NCBI GenBank assembly: GCA_902542765.1
Contig: CACBVW010000007.1
Span: 1 to 52,158 of the forward strand
DNA: 52,158 nucleotides
Direction: 5' to 3'
Source: an uncultured SAR116 cluster alpha proteobacterium
GTDB taxonomy: Bacteria > Pseudomonadota > Alphaproteobacteria > Puniceispirillales > Marisalimonadaceae
The translations under genes were made by a program, and so were the position numbers. Shown in pieces: positions 16,855 to 25,935 of the stretch. How positions within the stretch are numbered: the stretch's first letter is position 1; every line of letters begins with the position of its first letter. Below the pieces are notes generated by a model. That model ran no database searches. It worked only from the letters and a program-made list of their open reading frames with translations, and was not told the DNA's origin.

Positions 16855-18357
16855 TTGTCACCTCTAATATCTGAAACTAATACTTCTTTTAAATGGTTTA
16901 TTTTAGCTACAGCAACATTTGTAACTATGCTTTATGCGATGAATGTAACAATAGCTTCAATTGCATTATCAGACATGAGAGGAGCTATGGGAGCAACACA
17001 AGACCAGATTTCTTGGGTTGTAACTGGAAATATAGTTGCAACAGCAATCTTTACTCCTTTTGCAGGCTGGTTATCTTCGAGAATACAAATTAGAACAATC
17101 CTTTTTTTTAGCGTAATAGGTTTTATAATTTCTTCCATTTTTTGTGGAATGTCAGATTCTTTAGAAGAAATTGTTATTGCAAGGGTAGCACAAGGCATTT
17201 TTGGAGCACCACTTCCGCCACTTTCACAAACGCTTGTTTTAGCAGTATTTCCAAAAAGACAAATTTCTGTGGCTATGGCAGTTTGGGGAATGGGTACAAT
17301 TCTGGGTCCCGTGATTGCACCAACAATTGGAGGATATCTTGGCGAATTACTAAATTGGAGATGGATTTTTTACACCTTAGTACCATTTGGTTTTTGTGCT
17401 TTATTAGCTGTAATTGCCACAGTTCCAAAAAGATCAGTTGAAGGTGGAATACATTTAGACTGGGTTGGTTTTTTAGCTCTTGCATGTAGTGTTGCTGCAT
17501 TACAAATAATGTTCGATAGAGGAGAAAGAAATAGTTGGTTTGATAGCACAGAGACTATTATTGAGTGTGGAATAGCTATTATTGGCTTTTATATCTTTAT
17601 TACTCACAGCCTGACAACAAAAAAGCCTTTTATAAATTTAAGTATTTTTAAAGACAGAAATTACACTGTAGGTCTTATTCTAATATTCTTCTTTGGCATG
17701 TTAAATTTTGTTCCAATGGTAATCTTTCCACCTCTACTCCAAGAATTGAGAGGGTATCCTCAATCTATAATTGGATTAATATTAGGAATGAGGGGAATAG
17801 GAACGTTTGTTGGTTTTGCAATAATAGCTTTTACAAGCAGGATTGACCCAAGAATAATTATTTTTTTTGGCTTTGGGATACAAGCTATCTCAGGTCTTTA
17901 CATGTCAACTTTCGATATAAATATGACCTTTTCACATATAGCCTGGGCCAGCTTAGTTCAGGGTTTAGGTGTTGGTTTGACTTGGCCTCCAGTGAGTGTT
18001 ATTTGCTTTGCAACCTTGTCAAATAAATTTCACGGAGAAGCTACAGCTATGTTTCATCTAATTAGAAACATTGGATCAAGTTTTTTTATTTCAGTAAGTG
18101 TTGCAGTTGTTCTTCATATGGGTCAAATTAACTTTGAAGAAATTGGTTCTACAGTATCCTTATGGAACCAAGGGATTAACTTTTCAGGTGTCATTAATTC
18201 ATTAGATGATTTGAATGTTACAAAGTTAACAAATGAATTAAATAGACAAAGTCTTATGGTTGGGTATATAGATGCATTTAAATTATATTCATGGGTAGGT
18301 TTTTTATCTATACCCTTAATTTTTTTAATTAAAATAACAAAGACTCAAAATAATTAA
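16855..18357 (+). CDS. emrB: MFS efflux transporter, EmrB/QacA (DHA2) family
   Basis: A 500-residue membrane protein with about 14 predicted transmembrane segments, typical of DHA2 drug/proton antiporters. Signatures include LYAMNVTIASIALSDMRG (TM1), FTPFAGWLSSRIQIRTIL (loop 2-3), ARVAQGIFGAPLPPLSQ (TM4) and the TM5 motif C, seen as GPVIAPTIGGYL. It exports hydrophobic toxicants through the EmrA-like adaptor. It starts with TTG one base after the emrA stop, so translation is coupled to emrA. No SD-to-start spacing is better at any later Met. Confidence 0.9.
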   Translation: MSPLISETNTSFKWFILATATFVTMLYAMNVTIASIALSDMRGAMGATQDQISWVVTGNIVATAIFTPFAGWLSSRIQIRTILFFSVIGFIISSIFCGMSDSLEEIVIARVAQGIFGAPLPPLSQTLVLAVFPKRQISVAMAVWGMGTILGPVIAPTIGGYLGELLNWRWIFYTLVPFGFCALLAVIATVPKRSVEGGIHLDWVGFLALACSVAALQIMFDRGERNSWFDSTETIIECGIAIIGFYIFITHSLTTKKPFINLSIFKDRNYTVGLILIFFFGMLNFVPMVIFPPLLQELRGYPQSIIGLILGMRGIGTFVGFAIIAFTSRIDPRIIIFFGFGIQAISGLYMSTFDINMTFSHIAWASLVQGLGVGLTWPPVSVICFATLSNKFHGEATAMFHLIRNIGSSFFISVSVAVVLHMGQINFEEIGSTVSLWNQGINFSGVINSLDDLNVTKLTNELNRQSLMVGYIDAFKLYSWVGFLSIPLIFLIKITKTQNN

Positions 18358-18378
18358 TTCTGATTTAAAAGGTAATAC

Positions 18379-19284
18379 ATGGGTAATAATATAATTCTTA
18401 TTGATGGTGGAATGGGCCAAGAATTAATACATAGATCAAAAGTTAAACCAGATGGTCTCTGGTCAGCAAGAGTGATGCTTGATAATTATGACTTAGTTGT
18501 GGATTTACACAGAGATTTTATAAAAGCTGGTGCAGAGGCAATAACATTAAATTCTTATAGTGTCACACCACAAAAGTTAAAAAGACATAATCTGGAGGAA
18601 TTATTCATACCTCTTCAAAAAAGTGCAATTAAAGCTGCCATTGAGGCCAAAAAGTCATCGTCAGTTGAAACTGATATAAAAATTATTGGCTGTTTGCCTC
18701 CACTAGTTATGAGTTATAAGACAAATATAGGTATGGATAAGAATGAAGCAAAAGATACTTATAAGAAAATAATAGAAATTCAAGAACCACATGTAGAAAT
18801 ACTTTGTTGTGAGACAGTTTGTTCAATTGAAGAAGCTCATATAGCAACTGAAACTGCTTTAACTACTGATAAAAAAGTTTGGTTGAGTTTCTGTGTCAAG
18901 GAAGAAGACGGAACCTTATTACGATCTGGAGAGAGTTTAGAAGATGCTTTAAGAGAATTTAATAATTCAAAAATTGATTCCTTTTTAATAAATTGTGCTC
19001 CACCTGAAGCTATTCATTCTTCAATTAATGTTATGAAAAATTTTTCCAAGCCATATGGTGCTTTACCTAATGCTTTTGTAACAGTAAATGACCTAGACAT
19101 TCACAATGATGTATCAATTCTTAAAAAAAGATCTGATTTAAACATTAATAAATTTACAGGTGAAATATTGAGTTACATTAAAAATAATGCTTCTATAATT
19201 GGAGGATGTTGTGAGGTAGGTCCAAAATATATAGAAGTGCTAAAAAACGAAATTTTTAAAATTAGATCAAGTTTTTGGAGTTAA
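18379..19284 (+). CDS. Homocysteine S-methyltransferase family protein
   Basis: A 301-residue Zn-dependent methyltransferase barrel (MmuM/BHMT/MetH-N family). The start ILIDGGMGQEL is the family's first strand. The zinc ligands are visible as Cys206 in INCAPPEAI and Cys277-Cys278 in IIGGCCEVGP. Known members transfer a methyl group from S-methylmethionine, betaine or methyltetrahydrofolate to homocysteine. The methyl donor cannot be read from the sequence. It lies 21 bases after emrB and 6 bases before the MoxR gene. The MoxR and VWA products have no obvious link with methionine, so the operon may simply be a run-on. Confidence 0.88.
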   Translation: MGNNIILIDGGMGQELIHRSKVKPDGLWSARVMLDNYDLVVDLHRDFIKAGAEAITLNSYSVTPQKLKRHNLEELFIPLQKSAIKAAIEAKKSSSVETDIKIIGCLPPLVMSYKTNIGMDKNEAKDTYKKIIEIQEPHVEILCCETVCSIEEAHIATETALTTDKKVWLSFCVKEEDGTLLRSGESLEDALREFNNSKIDSFLINCAPPEAIHSSINVMKNFSKPYGALPNAFVTVNDLDIHNDVSILKKRSDLNINKFTGEILSYIKNNASIIGGCCEVGPKYIEVLKNEIFKIRSSFWS

Positions 19285-19290
19285 TAAAGA

Positions 19291-20130
19291 ATGAAATTTA
19301 ATGGAACTCAGAATTATATTTCAACTGAAGATTTGAACGTTGCAGTAAATGCAGCAATTTCACTTGAAAAACCATTATTAATTAAAGGTGAGCCAGGAAC
19401 TGGAAAAACAGAATTGGCTAGACAAGTATCGGACAGCTTAGGATTAGGTATTATTGAATGGAATATAAAATCCACAACAAAAGCTCAGCAAGGATTATAT
19501 GAATATGATGCTGTTAGTCGTCTCAGAGATAGCCAACTAGGCGATAAAAAGATAGAAAATATTGGAAATTACATAAAGAAAGGTAAGATTTGGAATGCTT
19601 TTGAATCTAAAGAAAGATCAGTACTATTAATTGATGAGATTGATAAAGCAGACATAGAATTTCCAAATGATCTCCTTCAAGAGTTAGATAAAATGGAATT
19701 TTTTGTTTATGAAACTAATGAAATTGTTAATGCAAAAAAAAGACCCATAGTAATAATAACATCTAATAATGAAAAAGAACTTCCAGAGGCATTCTTAAGA
19801 CGATGTTTTTTTCACTACATTCAATTTCCTCAAATTGACACTTTAAAAAAGATTGTTCAAGTACACTTTCCTGAAATAAAAAAATCATTACTAGAAGCAG
19901 CACTAAATAGATTTTTTGAAGTTAGAGAAATTCCTGGATTAAAGAAAAAACCATCAACTTCAGAGGCCTTAGATTGGATTAAACTTTTATTACTTGAAGA
20001 TATTAATCCAATAGATTTAAAAAGTGATGGAAAGGACTTGTTGCCTAAGTTACATGGCGCTCTTATTAAAAATGAACAAGATATTCATTTGTTTGAGAGG
20101 TTAGCTTTTATGGCAAGAGGAAATAGATAA
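19291..20130 (+). CDS. MoxR-type AAA+ ATPase
   Basis: A 279-residue AAA+ ATPase of the MoxR/CoxD type. Walker A is GEPGTGKT (33-40) and Walker B is VLLIDEIDK (111-119). Sensor 1 is in ITSNNEKELP and the arginine-finger region is AFLRRCFF. MoxR ATPases act with VWA proteins as chaperones that insert metal or activate enzyme complexes. The VWA gene follows 4 bases downstream. The pair resembles CoxD/CoxE, but no carbon monoxide dehydrogenase genes are near, so the client is unknown. Confidence 0.9.
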   Translation: MKFNGTQNYISTEDLNVAVNAAISLEKPLLIKGEPGTGKTELARQVSDSLGLGIIEWNIKSTTKAQQGLYEYDAVSRLRDSQLGDKKIENIGNYIKKGKIWNAFESKERSVLLIDEIDKADIEFPNDLLQELDKMEFFVYETNEIVNAKKRPIVIITSNNEKELPEAFLRRCFFHYIQFPQIDTLKKIVQVHFPEIKKSLLEAALNRFFEVREIPGLKKKPSTSEALDWIKLLLLEDINPIDLKSDGKDLLPKLHGALIKNEQDIHLFERLAFMARGNR

Positions 20131-20134
20131 GAGA

Positions 20135-21325
20135 ATGTTTCTAAATTTCTTTTTCAAACTAAAAGATGCCAGAATTCCAGTTACATTAAATGAATTTTTT
20201 ACATTTTTAGATTCAATTAAATTAGACTTTATTCAATTTAACACTGAAAATTTTTATTACATGGCTAGAGCAAGTCTAGTCAAAGACGAAAGATTAATAG
20301 ATCGATTTGATGTTGTATTTGGTGAATATTTTAAAGGTATTGAAACCTTAAAATTAGAAGACGTACTTGAACATTTAAAAGTCCCAAAAGAATGGCTTCA
20401 AAAAATGTTGGACAAGCATTTTACTAAAGAAGAAATTGAGGAGATAAAATCTTTAGGTAGTTTTGATGAACTAATGAAAACACTTGAACAAAGACTAAAA
20501 GAACAAAAAAAACGTCATCAAGGTGGTAATAAATGGATAGGTACAGCTGGTAAATCACCCTTTGGAGCTTATGGATACAATCCAGAAGGAATTAGAATTG
20601 GACAACATGCAAGAGGGCAGGGAAAGGCTGTTAAAGTATGGGACAAAAGAGTATTTCGAGATTTTGATGATACAAGAGAATTAGATACACGAGGAATGCA
20701 AGTTGCATTAAAAAGATTAAGGCAATGGGCGAGAACTGGTATTGATGAAGAGTTAGATATAGACAATACAATATCACATACTGCAAAAAATGGTTATTTA
20801 GACATAAAAACCAGAAAAGAAAGAGAAAATGCAATTAAAATATTACTTTTTCTTGATGTAGGCGGTTCTATGGATGACTACATCAAACAAGTAGAAAATT
20901 TATTTTCGGCTGCAAAAAATGTTTTCAAAAACCTTAACTTTTTTTACTTTCATAACTGTCTATATGAAGGTGTTTGGAAAAGTAACGTAAGACGATGGAA
21001 AGAACAATTTTCTACAACAGAAATTTTCAGGACATATGGAAAAGAATACAAATGTATCTTCGTTGGTGATGCTTCAATGAGTCCATATGAAATTTTAGCT
21101 GAGGGTGGTGGTAATGAACATTTTAATCAAGAAACAGGACAAGTTTGGTTAGAAAGAGCTATTGCCCAGTGGCCATCAAATGTTTGGATTAATCCAACAA
21201 AACAGGAGCATTGGAATTATTCTCAGTCTACACATATTATTAAAGAAATATTTTCAAATAGAATGGTACCCCTAAGCATAAAAGGAATAGAAGAAGCAAC
21301 TAAAATTTTATCCAAAACTAATTAA
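20135..21325 (+). CDS. VWA-domain protein, CoxE/COG3825-like partner of MoxR
   Basis: A 396-residue protein. The N-terminal half is helical (LNEFFTFLDSIKLD and on). A basic, glycine-rich stretch at about 127-170 is followed by a von Willebrand A domain from about 235. Its metal site is DVGGSM, with Asp241, Gly243 and Ser245, so the first MIDAS serine of D-x-S-x-S is glycine. I believe this variant is usual in this family. FVGDASMSPYEI carries the later MIDAS acidic residue. It probably acts with the MoxR ATPase just upstream as a cochaperone that matures or remodels a target. Confidence 0.85.
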   Translation: MFLNFFFKLKDARIPVTLNEFFTFLDSIKLDFIQFNTENFYYMARASLVKDERLIDRFDVVFGEYFKGIETLKLEDVLEHLKVPKEWLQKMLDKHFTKEEIEEIKSLGSFDELMKTLEQRLKEQKKRHQGGNKWIGTAGKSPFGAYGYNPEGIRIGQHARGQGKAVKVWDKRVFRDFDDTRELDTRGMQVALKRLRQWARTGIDEELDIDNTISHTAKNGYLDIKTRKERENAIKILLFLDVGGSMDDYIKQVENLFSAAKNVFKNLNFFYFHNCLYEGVWKSNVRRWKEQFSTTEIFRTYGKEYKCIFVGDASMSPYEILAEGGGNEHFNQETGQVWLERAIAQWPSNVWINPTKQEHWNYSQSTHIIKEIFSNRMVPLSIKGIEEATKILSKTN

Positions 21326-21346
21326 AATAAATAGGTCATTTAATAA

Positions 21347-21850
21347 ATGAAAGAAAAAAAAATTGGCGGTCAGTATTCAACTCCAATTATTCTTCCTGAA
21401 CAGAAAGTTTTAAAAGAATGGTTGGATTATAATGGCCATATGAATGTTGCTTACTATACACTAGCATTTGATAAATCCTTAGATATATTCTTAGAAGATT
21501 TTCTTGGAATAGGAGAAACTCATGCTTATGAAAAATCCCAGGGTCCGTTTGTTGTTCAAGCTCATTATCATTATTTAAGTGAGATGAAATTAAATGAGAA
21601 ATTTAACGTACGCTTATTTGTAGTTGATTGCGATAAAAAAAAGATGCACTTATGTTTAGAAATTTTTTCACAGCTTCAAGAAAAAGTAATTGCAGTTGTT
21701 GAACAAGTTTTAATAAATGTAAACTTAAATCTACGTAAGTCTGAACAATATCCATCATGGGCTTTTGAAAAACTTCTCAAATTAAAAAATGCTCATAAAA
21801 ATGCCTCACTACCATCTGCTTTTGGGAAATCCATAGGATTAAAAAAGTAG
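21347..21850 (+). CDS. Thioesterase family protein (hot-dog fold)
   Basis: A 167-residue hot-dog protein. WLDYNGHMNVAYY is the 4HBT signature, with D-x-N-G-H-M-N at the active site. The central helix (AYYTLAFDKSLDIFLEDFLGI) and the strand FVVQAHYHYLSEM follow the family pattern. Relatives hydrolyse acyl-CoA, and one group of this subtype is linked with carnitine metabolism. The substrate here is not known. The gene sits 21 bases after the VWA gene and 5 bases before a permease gene. Confidence 0.87.
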   Translation: MKEKKIGGQYSTPIILPEQKVLKEWLDYNGHMNVAYYTLAFDKSLDIFLEDFLGIGETHAYEKSQGPFVVQAHYHYLSEMKLNEKFNVRLFVVDCDKKKMHLCLEIFSQLQEKVIAVVEQVLINVNLNLRKSEQYPSWAFEKLLKLKNAHKNASLPSAFGKSIGLKK

Positions 21851-21855
21851 AAAAA

Positions 21856-23163
21856 ATGACATTAAAATTAATTTTGACATTTTTTTGCTGGATGGCTGTT
21901 TTGCCAATAATTTACGGTGCAAATTTTGGAGAAAAATATATTTTTTTTATAATTTTCACTTATTTTTTATTATTGTCTTGGATGTTTATATTTTCAAAAA
22001 CTACTACTAAGATAATTATCACCTTATTATTTTTATTTACTTTTTTAATTTTAGACAATTTTCCATCAAAAGAAAATTTTCTTAAAGCTGGAAATTTTTT
22101 TATTATTTTTTCTGCTTTCCTTCCAAGTTTATGGCTTCTAAGGGCTACAGCTATCACAATGCCATCAGTTCAAAACACTCAATCACTTCTATCAAAATTA
22201 AGTGCAAAAAAAATACTTTCAGGGCTTCAAGTTACATCTCATTTTCTTGGAAGTGTAATTAACATTGGTTCTTTCCCGCTGTTGTCGTCTGTACTACCTA
22301 AAAATTCAAAAATTAGTTTAAGACAGTCTGCTGGTGAAGCGTCAATTCGTGGAATGAATACTGCGGTTTTATGGTCACCTTTTTTTGTTAGTTTTGCTGT
22401 TGGACAAATTTATCTTCCTGAAATGTCAGCATGGATGGGGATTGGATTTGGAATCATTATAGCAACTCTTTTTAATCTTATAACAATAAAATTAATTATT
22501 GGAAAATTAACAATAAATTATCTTTTGGATTCTTTATCATGTATTAAACCAATATTTTCAAGATTACTTATTTTAGCAATATCTGTATTATTTGTTGGTC
22601 AAATTTTTAACAAAACTGCTTTGAATGCCATAATAATTGTAGTACCAATTTTAGTGTTCATCCAAATATTGAGACGACCAGAAACATCAAACTTCATTTT
22701 AAAAAATTTAAAAAATTTGATACAAAATTCTGGAGATGAAATGTTACTAATTTCAGTATCTATGTTTTTAGGATCAATATTAACCAATTCCGTTGAAATT
22801 CAAAATTTTGTAAGTAGTAATGTAAGCGATTATTTCCCATTTTGGATGATGATCATTTCATTACCTCTTATAGTTTGGTCTTTTAGTTTAATCGGCGTAC
22901 ATCCAATAATTACGTCAGCTCCGATTTTATCTATATTTGGTCCTCTATTATCTGTTTGGGAAGCAGCTTTTTTAATGCAAGCACATCTAATTGGTTGGTG
23001 TGCTGGAACAGCAATAAGTTTTACATCTCTTTCTGTCTTGACAAGTGCTGAAAATTTTAAAATATCAATATCAAAATTAGTATTTGGACCTAACTTTTTT
23101 GCTACAATTGGACTTGTTTTTTTTGGAGCAATTACCTTAATTCTATCAAATTATTTTTTGTAA
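21856..23163 (+). CDS. Polytopic membrane protein, putative permease, family not recognised
   Basis: A 435-residue protein with about 11-13 hydrophobic segments and short loops. It has two halves, each carrying a polar re-entrant-like stretch: VINIGSFPLLSSVLP with GMNTAVLWSPF in the first, and GVHPIITSAPILSIFG with GWCAGTAISFTS in the second. Paired hairpins of this kind occur in the ion-transporter superfamily (ArsB, DctM and citrate carriers). I infer a secondary transporter of an organic or inorganic anion, without a family name. The ATG is 5 bases after the thioesterase stop. Its last 18 bases overlap the convergent EamA gene. Confidence 0.7.
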   Translation: MTLKLILTFFCWMAVLPIIYGANFGEKYIFFIIFTYFLLLSWMFIFSKTTTKIIITLLFLFTFLILDNFPSKENFLKAGNFFIIFSAFLPSLWLLRATAITMPSVQNTQSLLSKLSAKKILSGLQVTSHFLGSVINIGSFPLLSSVLPKNSKISLRQSAGEASIRGMNTAVLWSPFFVSFAVGQIYLPEMSAWMGIGFGIIIATLFNLITIKLIIGKLTINYLLDSLSCIKPIFSRLLILAISVLFVGQIFNKTALNAIIIVVPILVFIQILRRPETSNFILKNLKNLIQNSGDEMLLISVSMFLGSILTNSVEIQNFVSSNVSDYFPFWMMIISLPLIVWSFSLIGVHPIITSAPILSIFGPLLSVWEAAFLMQAHLIGWCAGTAISFTSLSVLTSAENFKISISKLVFGPNFFATIGLVFFGAITLILSNYFL

Positions 23164-24060
23164 AGTTTCATTTGAATTAATTTTATCTATTTTGTGTTCT
23201 TTATAAGAAACATAGCAAACACACATCATTATTATTGTGCCTCCTAATATTACAAAAGGGTCAAATTTTTCATCAAAGATGAATAAACCTACCATAGATG
23301 CCCATACAAGTTGTAAAAATAATATAGGCTGAGTTACAACCATTGGTGCTACTTTTATGGCTTTAGTCATAGTTATATGTCCAATAGTTGCTATTATTGC
23401 AGTGACAGTTAGTATTAACAAAGCTTCAATTGAAAGTGGTTCCCAACTATAAATTGCTGACGGAATTAAAAATATTGTTGTAAAAATAGAGAGCATTGCA
23501 ACAATTTCAGAAGAGGTTCTTTCCTTCGATACAACTTTAGCAATTAGATATGATATAGTGAAAACTACAGTTGCCAATAACATACTTATTTGACCACTTT
23601 CAACTATCTTAAAACCTGGTCTTAAAATTATAAGAGCGCCAATAAAAGATATTATTATTGCGAATAACCTGTGTTTATGTAAAGTTTCTTTTAGAATAAA
23701 ACATGCTCCAAAGGACACAAAAATATATGTTAGAAAACCAATTGCTGTCACCTCTGCAACGGGCATAACAGACATAGCATAAAACCATAAAGTAACACCA
23801 ATAGAGTGAACAAATCCTCTTAAAATAAATTTTTTCATCAAAGGTTTATGAGGTCTGAACTTTGTTAATGAAATCAATGAAGGAATTAATAGAATTGTCC
23901 CTATTGCATATCTTAAGAAAGCAGCTTGCGGAGCAGGTACTTCTCCCTCTAAATATCTTACTGTAGCAGTAACGCCAACAAATAAAATTGTAGTGATTAC
24001 CATCCACAAAATACCAACTAAAGATTGATTCAAATTGAAATCCTTTATTTTATTTATCAT
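23146..24060 (-). CDS. EamA/RhaT (DMT superfamily) transporter
   Basis: A 304-residue inner-membrane protein with about 10 transmembrane helices arranged as two EamA repeats. The first ends at about residue 145 (ALIILRPGF, the conserved end of repeat 1). The second contains VTQPILFLQLVWASMVG and FDPFVILGGTIIM. PEVPAPQAAFLRYAIG-type motifs identify the YojE/RhaT-like branch. Such proteins export or import amino acids, nucleotides or other metabolites; the substrate is not known. Its tail overlaps the convergent permease gene by 18 bases. Confidence 0.9.
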   Translation of the reverse strand: MINKIKDFNLNQSLVGILWMVITTILFVGVTATVRYLEGEVPAPQAAFLRYAIGTILLIPSLISLTKFRPHKPLMKKFILRGFVHSIGVTLWFYAMSVMPVAEVTAIGFLTYIFVSFGACFILKETLHKHRLFAIIISFIGALIILRPGFKIVESGQISMLLATVVFTISYLIAKVVSKERTSSEIVAMLSIFTTIFLIPSAIYSWEPLSIEALLILTVTAIIATIGHITMTKAIKVAPMVVTQPILFLQLVWASMVGLFIFDEKFDPFVILGGTIIMMCVCYVSYKEHKIDKINSNETLQKII

Positions 24061-24074
24061 GTTAATTAAATAAT

Positions 24075-24092
24075 TTAGTTAAGTCTAACTAA
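24075..24092 (-). terminator. Short hairpin between the ETF-QO and EamA genes, possible weak terminator
   Basis: A perfect 7-bp inverted repeat (TTAGTTA with TAACTAA, loop AGTC) lies 12 bases after the ETF-QO stop on the minus strand. The T-run that follows is broken by A residues, so termination would be weak. It is all A/T-rich and could be chance. Confidence 0.3.
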
Positions 24093-24103
24093 TTGTTTTA
24101 AAA

Positions 24104-25729
24104 TTACATTCCTTGGTAATTAGGACCACCTCCACCTTGAGGTGTTACCCAATTAATATTTTGAGTTGGGTCTTTGATATCACATGTTTTACAGTGGACA
24201 CAATTTTGTGCGTTGATTTGTAGTTTTGGTTTATTATCACTTAAAACAATTTCATATACGCCTGCTGGACAATATCTTGTCTCTGGATTGTCATATAATT
24301 CAAAATTAGTATTTATAGGTACTTTCTCGTCTTTTAATTGCAAATGGCAAGGTTGATTTTCTTCATGATTTGTACCTGAAAAAGAAACATTTGTAAGTCT
24401 ATCAAAGCTTATTACATTATCAGGTTTTGGATAATTTATTTCCTTGTAATCATGTTTGTTCCCAAGACTTTCGTGATCAGTTCCATGGTGATCGATTGTC
24501 CAAGGTGCATTTCCACGAAAAATATAAGTATCAATAGCACTATAAAATATTGCTTTCCAGAAACCCCATTTAAAAGAAGGTCTAATATTTCTTACTTTGT
24601 ATAATTCTTTCCATAACCAACTTTTCTTAATAGAGCTTTCGTACTCTGATATTTCATCATTTTTATCTATGTTTTCAAAGATTGATTCTGCTGCAATCAT
24701 GCCTGATTTCATTGCGAGATGGGTTCCTTTAATTTTTGGTACGTTAAGAAAACCAGCTTCACATCCTGATAAAATTCCACCAGGAAAAGTAAGTTTTGGT
24801 AAAGACTGAACCCCGCCTTCATTTAACGCTCTTGCACCGTAATTAATCCTTCTTCCACCCTCAAGTAGTTTCTTTATTGCTGGATGATGTTTGAAACGTT
24901 GAAATTCAAGATAGGGAGATAAATAAGGATTTTTATAGTCTAAACCTATTACGAAGCCTATAGATACTTTATTATTATCCAAATGATATAAAAAAGATCC
25001 ACCGTATGTATCACTATCTAGTGGCCATCCTGTAGTGTGCATAATACTTCCTGGTTTACTGTTTTCAGGAGTCACTTCCCATAATTCTTTTATTCCAATA
25101 CCGTAAGTTTGTGGAGAGTTTTCTGAATTAAGATTAAATTTTTCCATTAAAATTTTTCCTAAATGCCCTCTGCAACCCTCAGAAAATATTGTTTGTTTTG
25201 CTCGTAATTCTATACCTCTTTCAAAGTTAGGTCCCTCAGAACCATCCTTTAATCTTCCCATATCGCAAGTTGCTACACCCAAAACTTTATTATTTTTATC
25301 AAAAAGTACTTCTGATGCGGCAAAACCTGGATAAATTTCTACTTCAAGTTCTTCTGCCTGTTGAGCTAACCATTTAGTAAAATCGCTTAAACTAATAATG
25401 TAGTTACCTTTATTATGCATTTGCGGAGGGGTAGGTAGTTGATATGATTTAGTCTCTGTAAGGTACAAAAATTTATCATCTTTTGCTTCAGTTTTTAATG
25501 GACTATTTTTTGCTTTCCAATCTGGTATAAGTTCGTCTAACGCCTTAGTTTCAACCACTGCACCAGATACAATGTGTGCCCCAACCTCTGATCCTTTTTC
25601 AATCACACAAACTGATAGCTCCTTATTAGCTTCTTTAGTCAGTTGTTTTAATTTTATAGCAGCACTTAGTCCAGAAGGCCCAGCTCCTACAATAACAACG
25701 TCATATTCCATTATCTCTCTATTAGTCAT
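24104..25729 (-). CDS. Electron-transfer flavoprotein-ubiquinone oxidoreductase
   Basis: A 541-residue membrane-associated flavoprotein. The FAD motif is DVVIVGAGPSGLSAA, near the N terminus. HIVSGAVVE and the GWPLDSDTYGGSFLYH region are typical of ETF-QO. The C-terminal ferredoxin domain binds one [4Fe-4S] cluster through CPAG and NCVHCKTCDIKDP, and the protein ends with QGGGGPNYQGM. It passes electrons from ETF, and so from acyl-CoA and dimethylglycine-type dehydrogenases, to ubiquinone. Two starts are possible: the ATG at 25729, or the ATG six codons on, which has GAGAG before it and begins MEYDVV. No ETF genes are in the window. Confidence 0.95.
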   Translation of the reverse strand: MTNREIMEYDVVIVGAGPSGLSAAIKLKQLTKEANKELSVCVIEKGSEVGAHIVSGAVVETKALDELIPDWKAKNSPLKTEAKDDKFLYLTETKSYQLPTPPQMHNKGNYIISLSDFTKWLAQQAEELEVEIYPGFAASEVLFDKNNKVLGVATCDMGRLKDGSEGPNFERGIELRAKQTIFSEGCRGHLGKILMEKFNLNSENSPQTYGIGIKELWEVTPENSKPGSIMHTTGWPLDSDTYGGSFLYHLDNNKVSIGFVIGLDYKNPYLSPYLEFQRFKHHPAIKKLLEGGRRINYGARALNEGGVQSLPKLTFPGGILSGCEAGFLNVPKIKGTHLAMKSGMIAAESIFENIDKNDEISEYESSIKKSWLWKELYKVRNIRPSFKWGFWKAIFYSAIDTYIFRGNAPWTIDHHGTDHESLGNKHDYKEINYPKPDNVISFDRLTNVSFSGTNHEENQPCHLQLKDEKVPINTNFELYDNPETRYCPAGVYEIVLSDNKPKLQINAQNCVHCKTCDIKDPTQNINWVTPQGGGGPNYQGM

Positions 25730-25836
25730 TTATTTGCCTTAAATATTGTTTGAAAAATCATATTGTTACTGATAATTATATAAATTATTTTATATTATGT
25801 ATTTAATGATTATTATATAAATTAAAAGGTTTAAAA

Positions 25837-25935
25837 ATGAATCCTGATGTTGGCATTATATTATTAATTCTTTATCCAATCGTACTCGTTGGTGCAATCA
25901 TTTGGTTTGGGAAACACTCTGTATCTCCTGATTGA
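25837..25935 (+). CDS. Predicted 32-residue single-span membrane protein
   Basis: An ATG preceded by AAAAGG opens a 32-codon frame. It encodes a short polar start (MNPD), one hydrophobic helix of about 20 residues (VGIILLILYPIVLVGAIIWF) and a short basic tail (GKHSVSPD). The gene lies in the gap upstream of ETF-QO, on the opposite strand, and its last 38 bases overlap the end of the NifU-like gene. The clean helix, the positive residues on one side and the ribosome-binding site support a real microprotein, but chance cannot be excluded at this length. I do not recognise it. Confidence 0.5.
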   Translation: MNPDVGIILLILYPIVLVGAIIWFGKHSVSPD

